NCBI GenBank assembly: GCA_009391535.1
Contig: VFHP01000015.1
Coordinates: forward strand, 1-38,557
Direction: 5' to 3'
Length of the DNA stretch: 38,557 bases
From: SAR202 cluster bacterium
Lineage (GTDB): Bacteria; Chloroflexota; Dehalococcoidia; Lucifugimonadales; UBA2985
The notes under the pieces: generated by a model
Databases searched by the model: none
What the model saw: the letters and a program-made list of their open reading frames with translations, nothing else
What the model was told of the DNA's origin: nothing
In this document: positions 7,405 through 17,149 of the stretch, in pieces
Layout of the letters: the number at the start of each line of letters is the position of its first letter
How positions within the stretch are numbered: position 1 is the first letter of the stretch
Made by a program: the position numbers and the translations under genes

Positions 7405-8070
7405 ATGTATTGTGTTAGAAATGCATCAACAGATGACTTATCAGAACTATCCATAATTGAAAGGGAGGCTTTTACAGAGAGCTGGCCCCCCACCCCATTT
7501 AGGAGGGACTTGGCAAACAGAAATGTGGAAATACTCGTTGTTGCCATTGATATGAATCTTGAACAGACACCAGAGAAATTTGAAGTTAATGAGACTCTTT
7601 ATGAGAACCTTGGTTATATCCATAGATTATTCAATTGCTTGAATAATCTATGGAGAGATGCTCCGGGTCATGATGCCAAGAATATCGTTGGGTATGTTGC
7701 TACTAGGCAGATGTATGACGAGGCACATATAACAAGTATAGCGGTCAGGAAGTCATTTCGAGGTATGGGCATAGGTGAATTGTTGCTTATGTCTGCCGTT
7801 TCTAATGCAATGAAAAAGAATTATAGAACCACAACATTAGAAGTACGTGTTTCAAATAGAATTGCACAATCGTTATATAAAAAATATGGATTCAATGAAG
7901 TTGGTATTCGTAAACGTTACTACAGTGATAATAAAGAAGATGCATATATTATGACTACTGATACCTTATACTCAGATCTCTACATAGAGCATTTCAGGAA
8001 ATTGGTTGATGCATTTGATAAACGTGCCCTGAACATTAACTGGAATTTATCCGGTTTATATGCCGACTAA
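7405..8070 (+). CDS. rimI: Ribosomal protein S18 alanine N-acetyltransferase (RimI), with insertion
   Basis: A GNAT-family acetyltransferase that uses acetyl-CoA to acetylate N-terminal alanine of S18. It begins VRNASTDDLSELSIIEREAF and has the RimI core DEAHITSIAVRKSFRGMGIGELLL (acetyl-CoA-binding RxxGxG/A loop), then TLEVRVSNRIAQSLYKKYGF and the closing RKRYYSDNKEDAYIM. At 221 residues it is about 60 longer than E. coli RimI. Roughly 35-40 extra residues lie between strands 2 and 3 (about residues 51-88), and a tail of about 30 follows the core. DNA for part of the insertion is a perfect 16-bp hairpin (7619-7654). It is transcribed away from lspA, and its 3' end overlaps the convergent transporter gene by 15 bases. 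Confidence 0.9.
   Translation: MYCVRNASTDDLSELSIIEREAFTESWPPTPFRRDLANRNVEILVVAIDMNLEQTPEKFEVNETLYENLGYIHRLFNCLNNLWRDAPGHDAKNIVGYVATRQMYDEAHITSIAVRKSFRGMGIGELLLMSAVSNAMKKNYRTTTLEVRVSNRIAQSLYKKYGFNEVGIRKRYYSDNKEDAYIMTTDTLYSDLYIEHFRKLVDAFDKRALNINWNLSGLYAD
7619..7654. repeat. 16-bp perfect inverted repeat with 4-base loop inside rimI
   Basis: The left arm TCCATAGATTATTCAA (7619-7634) is an exact reverse complement of the right arm TTGAATAATCTATGGA (7639-7654), separated by TTGC. It lies in the coding frame, encoding about residues 72-84 (IHRLFNCLNNLWR), exactly in the stretch where this RimI is longer than usual. A 16-bp perfect stem is far beyond chance in a window this size and is not needed to encode the protein. 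It resembles in concept palindromic elements that settle in frame inside genes, or an RNA hairpin. There is no second copy in the window. Confidence 0.85.
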
Positions 8071-8898
8071 TATTTGACGTATCCCAACTAATGACATTGA
8101 TATTGATAACAAAATAAGGATAAATTTTTGGTTTACTCTTGAACTCAAATAGATTCCTATTTGCGCACCTAAGAGAGCCCCGATGCCCAAAAGCATTGCT
8201 CTAACCCATCCTTCTTGGTATTGATCGGTCAGAATTCTTGTAATTAGACTTGAAGAAGATGTTAATACTAATAGAAGCATAGCCGTTGGAGCCACGACTC
8301 TAGGAGGCATTCTCAGTAAAAATGTCATTGCTGGAACGTTTACTACACCTCCTCCGATACCGAAAAAGCTAGATATAAAACCAGATATAGGTGATATGGC
8401 TGATGCCATCAGAGTGTTTACGTAAAACCGGATTCTAAAACTTCTGCCATTAAATATTCTTTCCGTTATTTCTCTGTTTGGAACCTGGAAATTCCACCAT
8501 TGCATGGCCTGTGCCTTGTAGCTTCTCCAAAGCACATATAATGAGCCCAATAAAAGCATCAGTCCCATGAAAAAGTCAAAAGTGGTTCTGTCTACATTAT
8601 TGGCTACCAATGCACCAATTGCAGCCGCAGGTATGGCTCCTATTGAAAGTAAAGCAGCTGTTCGAAAATCTATCCTTCCGGCTCTATAATTGCCCACTGT
8701 GGCCGACACTGCGTTAAGAAAAATGACGGTTAACGAAATGCTGGATATAGTAGAAGCAGAGGCATCAGGGAACATAATTAGTAAGATTGGTACTAATATA
8801 AATCCACCACCCAATCCTACCAATGTTCCTAGTGTAGCAACCAACAAGCCAATTATTGGCAACAATATGAGATGATGGGCAGCTACCTCAAATCCCAT
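8056..8898 (-). CDS. TauE/SafE (TSUP) family membrane transporter
   Basis: A 280-residue integral membrane protein with about eight hydrophobic spans in two halves. Each half carries the family's glycine-rich motif: GLGGGFILVPILL near the N-terminus and GIGGGVVNVPAM in the second half, reflecting the internal duplication of TSUP proteins. Members export or import sulfite, sulfoacetate, sulfonates or other small anions. The substrate cannot be deduced here, since no sulfur-metabolism genes are adjacent. ATG at 8898 has GGAG about 9 bases upstream. Its 3' end overlaps rimI by 15 bases in convergent orientation, leaving no room for a terminator. Confidence 0.9.
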   Translation of the reverse strand: MGFEVAAHHLILLPIIGLLVATLGTLVGLGGGFILVPILLIMFPDASASTISSISLTVIFLNAVSATVGNYRAGRIDFRTAALLSIGAIPAAAIGALVANNVDRTTFDFFMGLMLLLGSLYVLWRSYKAQAMQWWNFQVPNREITERIFNGRSFRIRFYVNTLMASAISPISGFISSFFGIGGGVVNVPAMTFLLRMPPRVVAPTAMLLLVLTSSSSLITRILTDQYQEGWVRAMLLGIGALLGAQIGIYLSSRVNQKFILILLSISMSLVGIRQILVGI

Positions 8899-8960
8899 TG
8901 AGTATTCTCCAAATTCTATACTAAGTTTGGTGTAAAATCCCCAAACAAACCAGTATATGT

Positions 8961-9479
8961 CTAGATTTCTTCTACAATTACATCCAGGATTTTCGTGGGA
9001 TTTATAGGTTTAGACATTTCTCCAGAGCCAGACATGGATACTTCAAGGTTAGCTATGGTGTCTACGACGTCCATGCCTTCGACTACTTCACCAAATATAG
9101 TGTAGTTTTTGGGTAGGCTGCCGTTTCTATGCATAATGAAGAATTGACTTCCGTTGGTATTTGGACCAGCGTTTGCCATAGCCATAGTACCCCTCAAGTA
9201 ATCTCTGCTCACTGGTTCATCAGGAAATGTGTATCCAGGACCACCCATGCCTGTTCCAGTTGGGTCACCACCCTGTATCATAAATCCTTCGACCACCCTG
9301 TGAAATATGACGTCATTGTAATATCCTTCTTTTGCTAGAAAGACAAAGTTATTGACGGTAATGGGTGCATCCGACGGAAAGAAGTTGACTCTTATTTGCC
9401 CATTACTGGTATTAATAATGGCAGATATTTCGGAGTTTGGATTTATACTCATCGGTGGTGGTGCTGGATACTGCGACAT
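8961..9479 (-). CDS. Peptidyl-prolyl cis-trans isomerase, cyclophilin type
   Basis: A 172-residue cyclophilin that speeds proline isomerisation in protein folding. The active-site run FHRVVEGFMIQGGDPTGTG supplies the catalytic Arg, Phe and Gln. MAMANAGPNTNGSQFFI follows, and the C-terminal FGEVVEGMDVVDTI is standard. The Trp that contacts cyclosporin in human CypA is not present at the corresponding place (PKNYTIFGEV), as in many bacterial forms. There is no signal peptide, only a short proline-rich N-terminal lead (SQYPAPPP), so it is cytoplasmic. A strong AGGAG precedes ATG, and a likely promoter lies at 9504-9532. It is transcribed divergently from aconitase. Confidence 0.95.
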   Translation of the reverse strand: MSQYPAPPPMSINPNSEISAIINTSNGQIRVNFFPSDAPITVNNFVFLAKEGYYNDVIFHRVVEGFMIQGGDPTGTGMGGPGYTFPDEPVSRDYLRGTMAMANAGPNTNGSQFFIMHRNGSLPKNYTIFGEVVEGMDVVDTIANLEVSMSGSGEMSKPINPTKILDVIVEEI

Positions 9480-9503
9480 GTTATCTCCTGTTCTAATTGT
9501 TTT

Positions 9504-9532
9504 GTATAATAATTAGCAGCCAAATTTGGCAA
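9504..9532 (-). promoter_or_regulatory. Candidate promoter of the cyclophilin gene
   Basis: On the minus strand TTGCCA (9532-9527) and TTATAC (9509-9504) are separated by 17 bases and sit 25-53 bases upstream of the cyclophilin ATG. The -35 region overlaps a perfect 12-bp palindrome (9519-9530), so it could be an operator-controlled promoter. Confidence 0.5.
9519..9530. promoter_or_regulatory. Perfect 12-bp palindrome, possible operator
   Basis: GCCAAATTTGGC is self-complementary over all 12 bases. It lies in the 205-base gap between the divergent cyclophilin and aconitase genes, overlapping the candidate -35 box and spacer of the cyclophilin promoter. The position fits a binding site for a dimeric regulator; the regulator is unknown. 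Confidence 0.4.
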
Positions 9533-9606
9533 CTTATCTATGAGTTTATCAGAATTGTCACGAATATTGCACATAAATTGCGCGAAGTTTCTTCACGTCT
9601 TGCTTT

Positions 9607-9628
9607 AAGGGTGGTCTTATCACCTTTT
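9607..9628. other. Weak hairpin in the aconitase upstream region
   Basis: AAGGGTG at 9607-9613 can pair with CACCTTT at 9621-9627 (seven pairs including one G-U) around a 7-base loop, followed by T. It lies 57-78 bases before acnA. It may be part of the leader or an end signal for rare readthrough; evidence is weak. Confidence 0.25.
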
Positions 9629-9684
9629 ACTATGGCATAATTGAAATTGTTCAAGTTTACAAATTATTATAAGGACGAAATATC

Positions 9685-12360
9685 ATGACCAATAAAGATT
9701 TAAATGCTGCATCATTATCAATAATACATACATCTGATGGGGAAGTTTATTATCATGATATTGGCACAATGGAATCAAAATATGGTGTTACAATTTCCGA
9801 TTTACCTTTTTCAATCCGAGTTTTATTAGAAAATGCCCTTAGAAATCTGGATGGATATCTCGTCACAGAAAATGATATTTCTAATGTGGTCAACTGGAAG
9901 CCAATGGAACAATCGGCTAAAGAGTTTCCTTTTATGCCAGCTCGTGTGTTGATGCAAGACTTCACTGGTGTACCGGCAGTTGTGGATCTCGCTGCTATGC
10001 GTTCAGCCATGGCAAGAAATGGTGGTGATTATAGAAAGGTCAACCCTATAGTGCCTGTAGACTTGGTTATTGATCATTCCGTACAAGTGGATTATTTTGG
10101 TACTCCTTCAGCATTTAAATTGAATGTACAAAGAGAATTTGAGAGAAATGAAGAAAGATACACTTTTCTTCGATGGGCACAAAATGCTTTTGATAACTTT
10201 ACACTAGTACCTCCTGGCACTGGTATAGTTCACCAAGTCAACTTGGAATATTTGGCATCTGTAGTATCGTCTAAAGATGCTGAAGGGAAGAGAGTAGTTT
10301 TTCCGGACACTGTGGTGGGAACAGATTCTCATACGACTATGATAAATGGTCTTAGTGTGCTCGGATGGGGTGTTGGCGGTATCGAAGCTGAAGCCGTGAT
10401 GTTGGGTCAACCGTATTATATGCAACTTCCGGAAGTTATAGGATTTAAACTTACGGGTTCCTTAAAAGAAGGTGTTACTGCCACAGATTTAGTCTTAACA
10501 GTTGTTCAAATGTTACGGACTAGAGGGGTGGTAGAGAAATTCGTAGAATTTTTTGGTACTGGACTTAGCAATCTTCCACTTCCTGATAGAGCCACTATAG
10601 CCAACATGGCACCAGAATACGGGGCAACATGTGGATTTTTCCCAGTTGATGAAATAACCTTAGAATTTTTGAGGGGAACAGGAAGATCGGTTGATCATGT
10701 AGATCTTGTAGGTGAATATGCTAAGGTACAACAACTTTTCAGAACCGATGATACACCGGATCCCCAATACACTGATGTATTAGAATTGGATATGGGGACG
10801 GTAAAACCTAGCCTCGCAGGGCCCAAAAGACCTCATGACAAAGTTTTACTTGGTGATATGAAAAAAGTGTTCAAAGACGAATTCGGTGAATCAGAAGATC
10901 GAACAGAATTGGTTTTGGAGAGTGGAAATGCAACAATGGGTAACGGAGATGTGGTTATAGCAGCTATAACGAGTTGTACTAACACCTCTAATCCTTCGGT
11001 CATGGTGGGGTCGGGTTTAATTGCAAAGAAAGCCGTTGAACTCGGATTGAAGAGTAAACCTTGGGTCAAAACTAGTCTGGCTCCCGGATCTCAAGTCGTT
11101 ACAGATTATTTGGAATCTGCGGGTCTAACAAAATATTTGGAGAACCTCGGGTTTCACACTGTGGGTTATGGGTGTACCAGCTGCATTGGCAATAGTGGTC
11201 CGTTGCCAGAACCGGTTTCCAATGCCGTTAGAGATAAGGATTTAACGGTGGCTGCCGTACTTAGTGGGAATCGAAATTTTGAAGGCAGAGTACATGCCGA
11301 AGTAAAGGCCAACTACTTAGCTTCACCAATGTTGGTAGTTGCATATGCGTTAGCAGGCACTGTAGACATAGACTTAGATCATGACCCCATTTCTCAAGAT
11401 AAAGATGGTAATCCGGTATACCTACAAGATATATGGCCAACTCAAAAGGAAATCAGTGACACGATATCTACTTCGTTAAACCCGACAATGTTCACAAATA
11501 GATATAGCAGTGTTTCTACTGGTCCAGAAGAATGGAAAACAATTACTGCTCCGAGTGGAGATTTATACGATTGGGATGAAGAGTCAACGTATATTCAAGA
11601 AGTACCATTTTTTGAAAATATTGGTGATGAAGTTCAAGATACCGTAGATATTACTGGGGCAAAGGTACTTGTAATGGTTGGGGACAACATAACAACAGAT
11701 CACATTTCCCCTGCCGGTGCGATTCCAGCGAGTAGACCGGCCGGCAGTTTCCTCCAGGATAAAGGTGTAGAGGTAAGGGATTTCAACACGTATGGATCGC
11801 GTAGAGGTAATCACGAGGTTATGATGAGAGGAACTTTTGGCAACGTTAGATTAAGGAATCAATTGACTCCTGAAAAAGAAGGCGACTGGACGGTATACAT
11901 GCCTAGCGGCGAAGTCACCAGTATATTCGAGGCTGGTGAAAAATATCAGAATAACAAGATACCTACAATTATAATAGCTGGAAAAGAATATGGCATGGGT
12001 AGTTCCAGGGATTGGGCAGCGAAAGGACCGAACCTGCTTGGTGTTAAAGCTGCAATAGCTGAGAGTTTTGAGCGCATACATCGTAGTAATTTAATTGGTA
12101 TGGGCGTGTTACCTCTACAATTTAGGAACGGTGACAATGCCGAAAGCATTGGATTGGATGGCACAGAAACATACAATATTTCGGGTATATCTGGCAGAAT
12201 CAAACCCGGTCAAGATGTAAGCATAGTGGCCGTCAAAGTAGATGGCTCCGAGACCAAGTTCTCTGTTAGATGCAGAATTGATACGGAAGTAGAGGTTGAC
12301 TACCATCGTAACGGTGGTGTATTACATACAGTTTTGAAACGAATGCTGGAAGAGAAGTAA
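9685..12360 (+). CDS. acnA: Aconitate hydratase (AcnA/IRP type)
   Basis: An 891-residue aconitase that interconverts citrate and isocitrate through cis-aconitate in the TCA cycle. The three [4Fe-4S] ligands are visible as Cys431 ([10 protein letters not shown]) and Cys497/Cys500 ([11 protein letters not shown]). Other landmarks are [21 protein letters not shown], the C-terminal swivel-domain segment [27 protein letters not shown] and [31 protein letters not shown], which holds substrate-binding Ser and Arg residues. Length and order match the AcnA/IRP1 class, not AcnB. AAGGA lies 10 bases before ATG. A dehydratase of the enolase superfamily follows 39 bases later on the same strand and may be cotranscribed. 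Confidence 0.97.
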   Translation: MTNKDLNAASLSIIHTSDGEVYYHDIGTMESKYGVTISDLPFSIRVLLENALRNLDGYLVTENDISNVVNWKPMEQSAKEFPFMPARVLMQDFTGVPAVVDLAAMRSAMARNGGDYRKVNPIVPVDLVIDHSVQVDYFGTPSAFKLNVQREFERNEERYTFLRWAQNAFDNFTLVPPGTGIVHQVNLEYLASVVSSKDAEGKRVVFPDTVVGTDSHTTMINGLSVLGWGVGGIEAEAVMLGQPYYMQLPEVIGFKLTGSLKEGVTATDLVLTVVQMLRTRGVVEKFVEFFGTGLSNLPLPDRATIANMAPEYGATCGFFPVDEITLEFLRGTGRSVDHVDLVGEYAKVQQLFRTDDTPDPQYTDVLELDMGTVKPSLAGPKRPHDKVLLGDMKKVFKDEFGESEDRTELVLESGNATMGNGDVVIAAITSCTNTSNPSVMVGSGLIAKKAVELGLKSKPWVKTSLAPGSQVVTDYLESAGLTKYLENLGFHTVGYGCTSCIGNSGPLPEPVSNAVRDKDLTVAAVLSGNRNFEGRVHAEVKANYLASPMLVVAYALAGTVDIDLDHDPISQDKDGNPVYLQDIWPTQKEISDTISTSLNPTMFTNRYSSVSTGPEEWKTITAPSGDLYDWDEESTYIQEVPFFENIGDEVQDTVDITGAKVLVMVGDNITTDHISPAGAIPASRPAGSFLQDKGVEVRDFNTYGSRRGNHEVMMRGTFGNVRLRNQLTPEKEGDWTVYMPSGEVTSIFEAGEKYQNNKIPTIIIAGKEYGMGSSRDWAAKGPNLLGVKAAIAESFERIHRSNLIGMGVLPLQFRNGDNAESIGLDGTETYNISGISGRIKPGQDVSIVAVKVDGSETKFSVRCRIDTEVEVDYHRNGGVLHTVLKRMLEEK

Positions 12361-12399
12361 CCTATCTAGGGGAAAGTTCTGTAATGTGTTGGAGTATTT

Positions 12400-13452
12400 A
12401 TGAAAATTACTTCTGTCCAAGCGATTTACCCTGATTATAAACATGTTCCTCCGTCTTGGAGGACTCATTTCTGGCAAATAGTGGTTAGAATCGAAGCAGA
12501 TAATGGTTTCGTAGGGTACGGATATGGTGGCGGTGGTCAGGCGTCAGTTCAAGTAGTAAATCTGCATTTCAGGGAACTTTTATTAGGAAAAAGTTTAGAA
12601 ACCATTCAGGACATCGAGCAATTGTGGGATAACCTTTATTTCGAATCCCTCCCTTATGGTAGAAAGGGAATAGCAGTAATGGCTTTAAGTGGAGTGGATT
12701 TGGCTTTATGGGATCTCTTGGCTAAATCAGAAAACGTGCCGGTTTATCAACTGATTGGACCACGAAGCAAAGGTGATGTTAAATGCTATGCTACTGGACC
12801 TGACGTAGATTGGTACTCTGAACAAGGATTCAAAGCACACAAATTTCCACACAGATGGCATGGCGAGTCTGATTATGAAATAGCTGTTCAACGTGCGAAT
12901 ACGGCTAGGGAGACTATGGGGCCAGATTCACTGATAATGATTGATACATATATGTCATGGAATTACGAAGTGACGGTTGAGATGGCGAGAATCTTAAATG
13001 ATTACGATATATATTGGTTTGAAGACGTATTAACCCCCGACGAATTGGAGGGCCAATCGAGATTACGTGAACACGTAAAACCAACTTTAATTTCAGGCGG
13101 AGAGCATGAATTCACTCAATATGGATTTGAACAAATTGCTTCGAATAATGCGTTGGATTTGTGGCAGCCAGATATAACTTGGTGTGGAGGCATAACTGCT
13201 GGTTTAAGAATACTTGGGATAGCTCTGGACTATAATATCCCAGTGGTACCTCATCGTGGCGGTGAAGTCTGGGGTTTACATCTAATAGTTTCTTCACATT
13301 GTGACTCATTAGCGGAGGTTTTGCCGGGTGTGAAAGGTCAGGCAAAAGACATTTTATGGATTGGTGAGCCCCAAGTGATTGATGGCCACATTAGCCCTAC
13401 CGAGGAACCAGGCTTCGGAGTAACTCCAAACCCTAAACTGATGAGAGTGTAG
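12400..13452 (+). CDS. Enolase-superfamily sugar-acid dehydratase (rhamnonate dehydratase-like)
   Basis: A 350-residue member of the mandelate racemase/muconate lactonizing branch. Metal ligands appear as Asp182 (MIDTYMSW), Glu208 (WFEDVL) and Glu235 (SGGEHE), with QPDITWCGG as the next barrel strand and His285 (VPHRGGEVWGLH) as the probable general base. GGEHEFTQYGFEQI and QPDITWCGG closely resemble rhamnonate dehydratases, which turn L-rhamnonate into the 2-keto-3-deoxy acid; the exact acid-sugar substrate is uncertain. GGAG lies 5 bases before ATG. It follows acnA closely. Marine SAR202 Chloroflexota are known for large expansions of this superfamily, so it may be one of many paralogues. 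No sugar transporter or kinase accompanies it. Confidence 0.85.
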   Translation: MKITSVQAIYPDYKHVPPSWRTHFWQIVVRIEADNGFVGYGYGGGGQASVQVVNLHFRELLLGKSLETIQDIEQLWDNLYFESLPYGRKGIAVMALSGVDLALWDLLAKSENVPVYQLIGPRSKGDVKCYATGPDVDWYSEQGFKAHKFPHRWHGESDYEIAVQRANTARETMGPDSLIMIDTYMSWNYEVTVEMARILNDYDIYWFEDVLTPDELEGQSRLREHVKPTLISGGEHEFTQYGFEQIASNNALDLWQPDITWCGGITAGLRILGIALDYNIPVVPHRGGEVWGLHLIVSSHCDSLAEVLPGVKGQAKDILWIGEPQVIDGHISPTEEPGFGVTPNPKLMRV

Positions 13453-13486
13453 GCCAACTAGTTTGGAACATACGATATCAATATGG

Positions 13487-14287
13487 CTAAAGCCTTAAAT
13501 CACGTCTGTTAAAGCTTAGACACCCAAGTGATAATATGACGAAAGTTACTGCTAGGAATATTGCCGCCACTGGAAAATTCACTCCAGTTTCAAATGCTTC
13601 AGGTATGTCGTAATATCGAAAAAGCGACAAGCGATTTATCACATCGAAACTATCTGAGAGACTATCGGCTACATTTGACATATAAGATAACAAGGAAACA
13701 ACAACCGGTATGATTAATGACAATCTCCTTTTGCCGGTTATTGCAGATATTGAAAATGAACCCGTTCCCATAAGTATTGCAATCAATGTGACGCTAAGGG
13801 TTGCCGAGAATATGCCGTATATGCCAAGTTCCATGTTAATTATCAAGTTTGGGATATATATGCTCAAACAAATTATTGATGACATAATGATCATGTTTAA
13901 CATAAAAACTGCATATTTTTGAAAAAATAGACTGGTTCTGGACAGTGGTTCTGAAAGCAAAATCTCTATTGTTCTATTTTCTTCTTCAGCACCTATGGAG
14001 TTAGCCCCAGCGAATACACCAAAAATTATCAAACAGATCGGTAGCATGAGGGAATACGCTTCAGCATTTAACCATCCCGATGGCGAAGCAATATCACTAA
14101 TGTTATCTATACCAAATACCTTTGCAACTTCGGCTGGATAGAGCTCAGCCATTTCTCCGATCGAGTCTTCCATTGCAACATAAAGGAACGTAATGGAACT
14201 GCAGTAGATAGAGATACCCAAAGACCACCATTTCAATGGCCTGATTTGATCCCTGATTGTTTTAATTAAAACGTTATTTAATAACAT
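13487..14287 (-). CDS. ABC-2 type exporter, permease subunit
   Basis: A 266-residue membrane protein with about six hydrophobic spans. It starts with the amphipathic NVLIKTIRDQIRPLKWWSLG lead typical of ABC-2 permeases, has a long extracytoplasmic loop after TM1 (YPAEVAKVFGIDNISDIASP...), and the cytoplasmic GAEEENRTIEILLSEPLSRTSL motif (E-x-x-x-x-T-x-E-x-L-L) that contacts the ATPase. It follows the ATPase gene by 17 bases on the same strand. Such pairs export lipids, antibiotics or peptides, or act in envelope assembly; nothing here narrows the cargo. Confidence 0.9.
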   Translation of the reverse strand: MLLNNVLIKTIRDQIRPLKWWSLGISIYCSSITFLYVAMEDSIGEMAELYPAEVAKVFGIDNISDIASPSGWLNAEAYSLMLPICLIIFGVFAGANSIGAEEENRTIEILLSEPLSRTSLFFQKYAVFMLNMIIMSSIICLSIYIPNLIINMELGIYGIFSATLSVTLIAILMGTGSFSISAITGKRRLSLIIPVVVSLLSYMSNVADSLSDSFDVINRLSLFRYYDIPEAFETGVNFPVAAIFLAVTFVILSLGCLSFNRRDLRL

Positions 14288-14304
14288 AAGCCAAGATGAA
14301 ACCT

Positions 14305-15189
14305 TTAATAGTACGACAGGAATATTTCTTCGAGATCTGGTTCATGAATCTTAATATCCGAGACTTCATACTTAGAAATGGCCTTAATAATATTGTCTAT
14401 AGGGCCAGATATTTCAAAACTTAATTGATTGTTAAGAACATCAATAGTCTTGATTCCTGGGATACTTCCAAATGCTTGAGCATCTACGTTTTCCACGAAT
14501 GTAACAGTGAAAATGCGGACTTGTTTTGATTTTAGATCTGATACATCTTCCACGGTTATTAATTTTCCATTTCCAATAATAGCAATTCTGTCACATATGT
14601 TTTCAACTTCAGAAAGCACGTGAGAGGAAAAAAGTATAGTCGAGCCGTCAGCAGCCATGCTCCGAATAATGGACTCGAATTCATTCTGAACAAGGGGGTC
14701 CAAACCTGTTGTTGGTTCATCCATGATTACCAACTTTGGTTTATGCGCCAAAGCCCTGATGATCGCAACTTTTTGTTTGTTGCCATGCGAAAGCGTATCA
14801 ATTTTCTTATCCAGGGCGCAATTAAGTCTTTCTGCAAGTTCTATGAATGAAGTTGTTTCACCTTGACCTCTTATATTCATGCAGTACGTGAGAAATTCAC
14901 GGCCGGTTAGATTTTCGTATAAAACTGGAGAGGTGGATAGATAACCTATGTTTCTTCTTATACTTAGCGAATCTTTGTGAGAATCCATGCCGAAGATTTG
15001 AGCTGTGCCTTCTGATGCCCTTATGAAATCCATGAGGATTCTCATAGTAGTTGTTTTGCCTGCACCATTCGGGCCTAAATAACCTAGTATCTCACCTTGC
15101 AAGACCTCAAGGTTTAAGTCAACGATCCCCCTTGATTTACCGTAATATTTGGATAGACCAGTGATCTTTATTGGAGTTGTGTTAACCAT
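14305..15189 (-). CDS. ABC-2 type exporter, ATP-binding subunit
   Basis: A 294-residue ATPase. Walker A is GPNGAGKT (residues 39-46), the signature is LSHGNKQKVAIIRALAHKPK (LSHGN in place of LSGGQ), Walker B is LVIMDEPTTGLDP, and the switch His is in ILFSSHVLSEVE. After about residue 215 comes a small C-terminal domain with EEIFLSYY, as in drug- and lipid-exporter ATPases of the CcmA/DrrA group. It pairs with the permease 17 bases downstream. The ATG has no clear ribosome-binding site, and a candidate -10 (TATTAA) ends only 12 bases before it, so the mRNA may be nearly leaderless. Confidence 0.93.
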   Translation of the reverse strand: MVNTTPIKITGLSKYYGKSRGIVDLNLEVLQGEILGYLGPNGAGKTTTMRILMDFIRASEGTAQIFGMDSHKDSLSIRRNIGYLSTSPVLYENLTGREFLTYCMNIRGQGETTSFIELAERLNCALDKKIDTLSHGNKQKVAIIRALAHKPKLVIMDEPTTGLDPLVQNEFESIIRSMAADGSTILFSSHVLSEVENICDRIAIIGNGKLITVEDVSDLKSKQVRIFTVTFVENVDAQAFGSIPGIKTIDVLNNQLSFEISGPIDNIIKAISKYEVSDIKIHEPDLEEIFLSYY

Positions 15190-15207
15190 AGTGGTTAGAT
15201 TTTAATA

Positions 15208-15224
15208 CATTACACGGAGTAATG
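15208..15224. promoter_or_regulatory. Inverted repeat CATTAC-N5-GTAATG upstream of the ABC genes
   Basis: CATTAC (15208-15213) and GTAATG (15219-15224) are perfect 6-base arms around ACGGA. On the minus strand the 17-base element ends immediately before a candidate -10 hexamer TATTAA of the ABC operon, so it fills the place of the -10/-35 spacer. This is the classic place for a repressor, or for a MerR-type activator that bends the spacer. The regulator is not encoded next to it. Confidence 0.45.
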
Positions 15225-15318
15225 CACATGTTTGTTTTAATCAGCCTTTGATGGTTGGTTACACCATTGAAACTGTACATAAATTGTGCAGATAATTCTA
15301 TTGTTAGTCTTAATGGAA

Positions 15319-15327
15319 TGGTATAAT
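15319..15327 (+). promoter_or_regulatory. Extended -10 promoter before the LOG-eno-gap genes
   Basis: TGGTATAAT at 15319-15327 is a perfect extended -10 element (TG at 15319-15320, TATAAT at 15322-15327). A TTGTTA at 15301-15306 could act as -35, though its spacing of 15 is short. Initiation would fall near 15334, only about 10 bases before the TTG start at 15344, so the leader would be very short. Confidence 0.5.
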
Positions 15328-15343
15328 TGTAGAAGAGGTTTCG

Positions 15344-15847
15344 TTGAATTTGCAAATTTCAGTAATAGGGTCCGGAGAAACTGCTACCGAAGAGGCACTT
15401 CTGCTTGCTGAAGAGGTAGGTAGAGAATTGGGGATTAGGGGAATCACAGTTATCTCTGGGGGTCTGTTTGGAGTTATGGAGGCGGTATGTAAGGGGGCAA
15501 AGCAGGCTGGTGGAACTACAATAGGTATTCTGCCGGGAAGCAATCTTAAAGAGTCTAACTCATACGTGGATATAAAGATTTGTACTGGGATCGGATATGC
15601 GAGAAACCTAGCAGTTGTCAAATCAGGATTAGCGGTGATAGCTGTTTCTGGTGCTTTTGGTACATTGTCCGAGATTGGGCATGCTTTGGGGGATGATATA
15701 CCAGTGATCGGCCTAAAGACATGGGCTCTAAGCAGAAATGATACTACAGACGATAAGATTATAATTGCCGATAGCCCTCGAGATGCTGTCGAAAAGGCGA
15801 TAGTTTCTGCCAACAAACGGCTTTATGGTATGGAATTGGAGAAATAG
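15344..15847 (+). CDS. LOG/TIGR00725-like nucleotide-binding protein
   Basis: A 167-residue Rossmann-fold protein of the lysine-decarboxylase-like group (TIGR00725/LOG-related). It opens with SVIGSGETATEEALLLAEEVG, then shows VISGGLFGVMEAVCKGAKQAGG and GILPGSN, the phosphate-binding and PGGxGTxxE-like region of the family (here VSGAFGTLSEIGHAL). LOG relatives are phosphoribohydrolases that release bases from nucleoside monophosphates; whether this short subgroup is catalytic is unknown. The start is TTG at 15344 with AGAAGAGG 5 bases upstream. Its stop abuts the enolase TTG start with no gap, so the two are surely cotranscribed. Confidence 0.8.
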   Translation: MNLQISVIGSGETATEEALLLAEEVGRELGIRGITVISGGLFGVMEAVCKGAKQAGGTTIGILPGSNLKESNSYVDIKICTGIGYARNLAVVKSGLAVIAVSGAFGTLSEIGHALGDDIPVIGLKTWALSRNDTTDDKIIIADSPRDAVEKAIVSANKRLYGMELEK

Positions 15848-17131
<1,284 letters not shown>

Positions 17132-17149
17132 GTTTACAAAAGGAGAAGC

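Noticed and set aside
9753..12306. Several minus-strand open frames within aconitase
   Set aside because: They are shadows of a long, well-conserved coding sequence.
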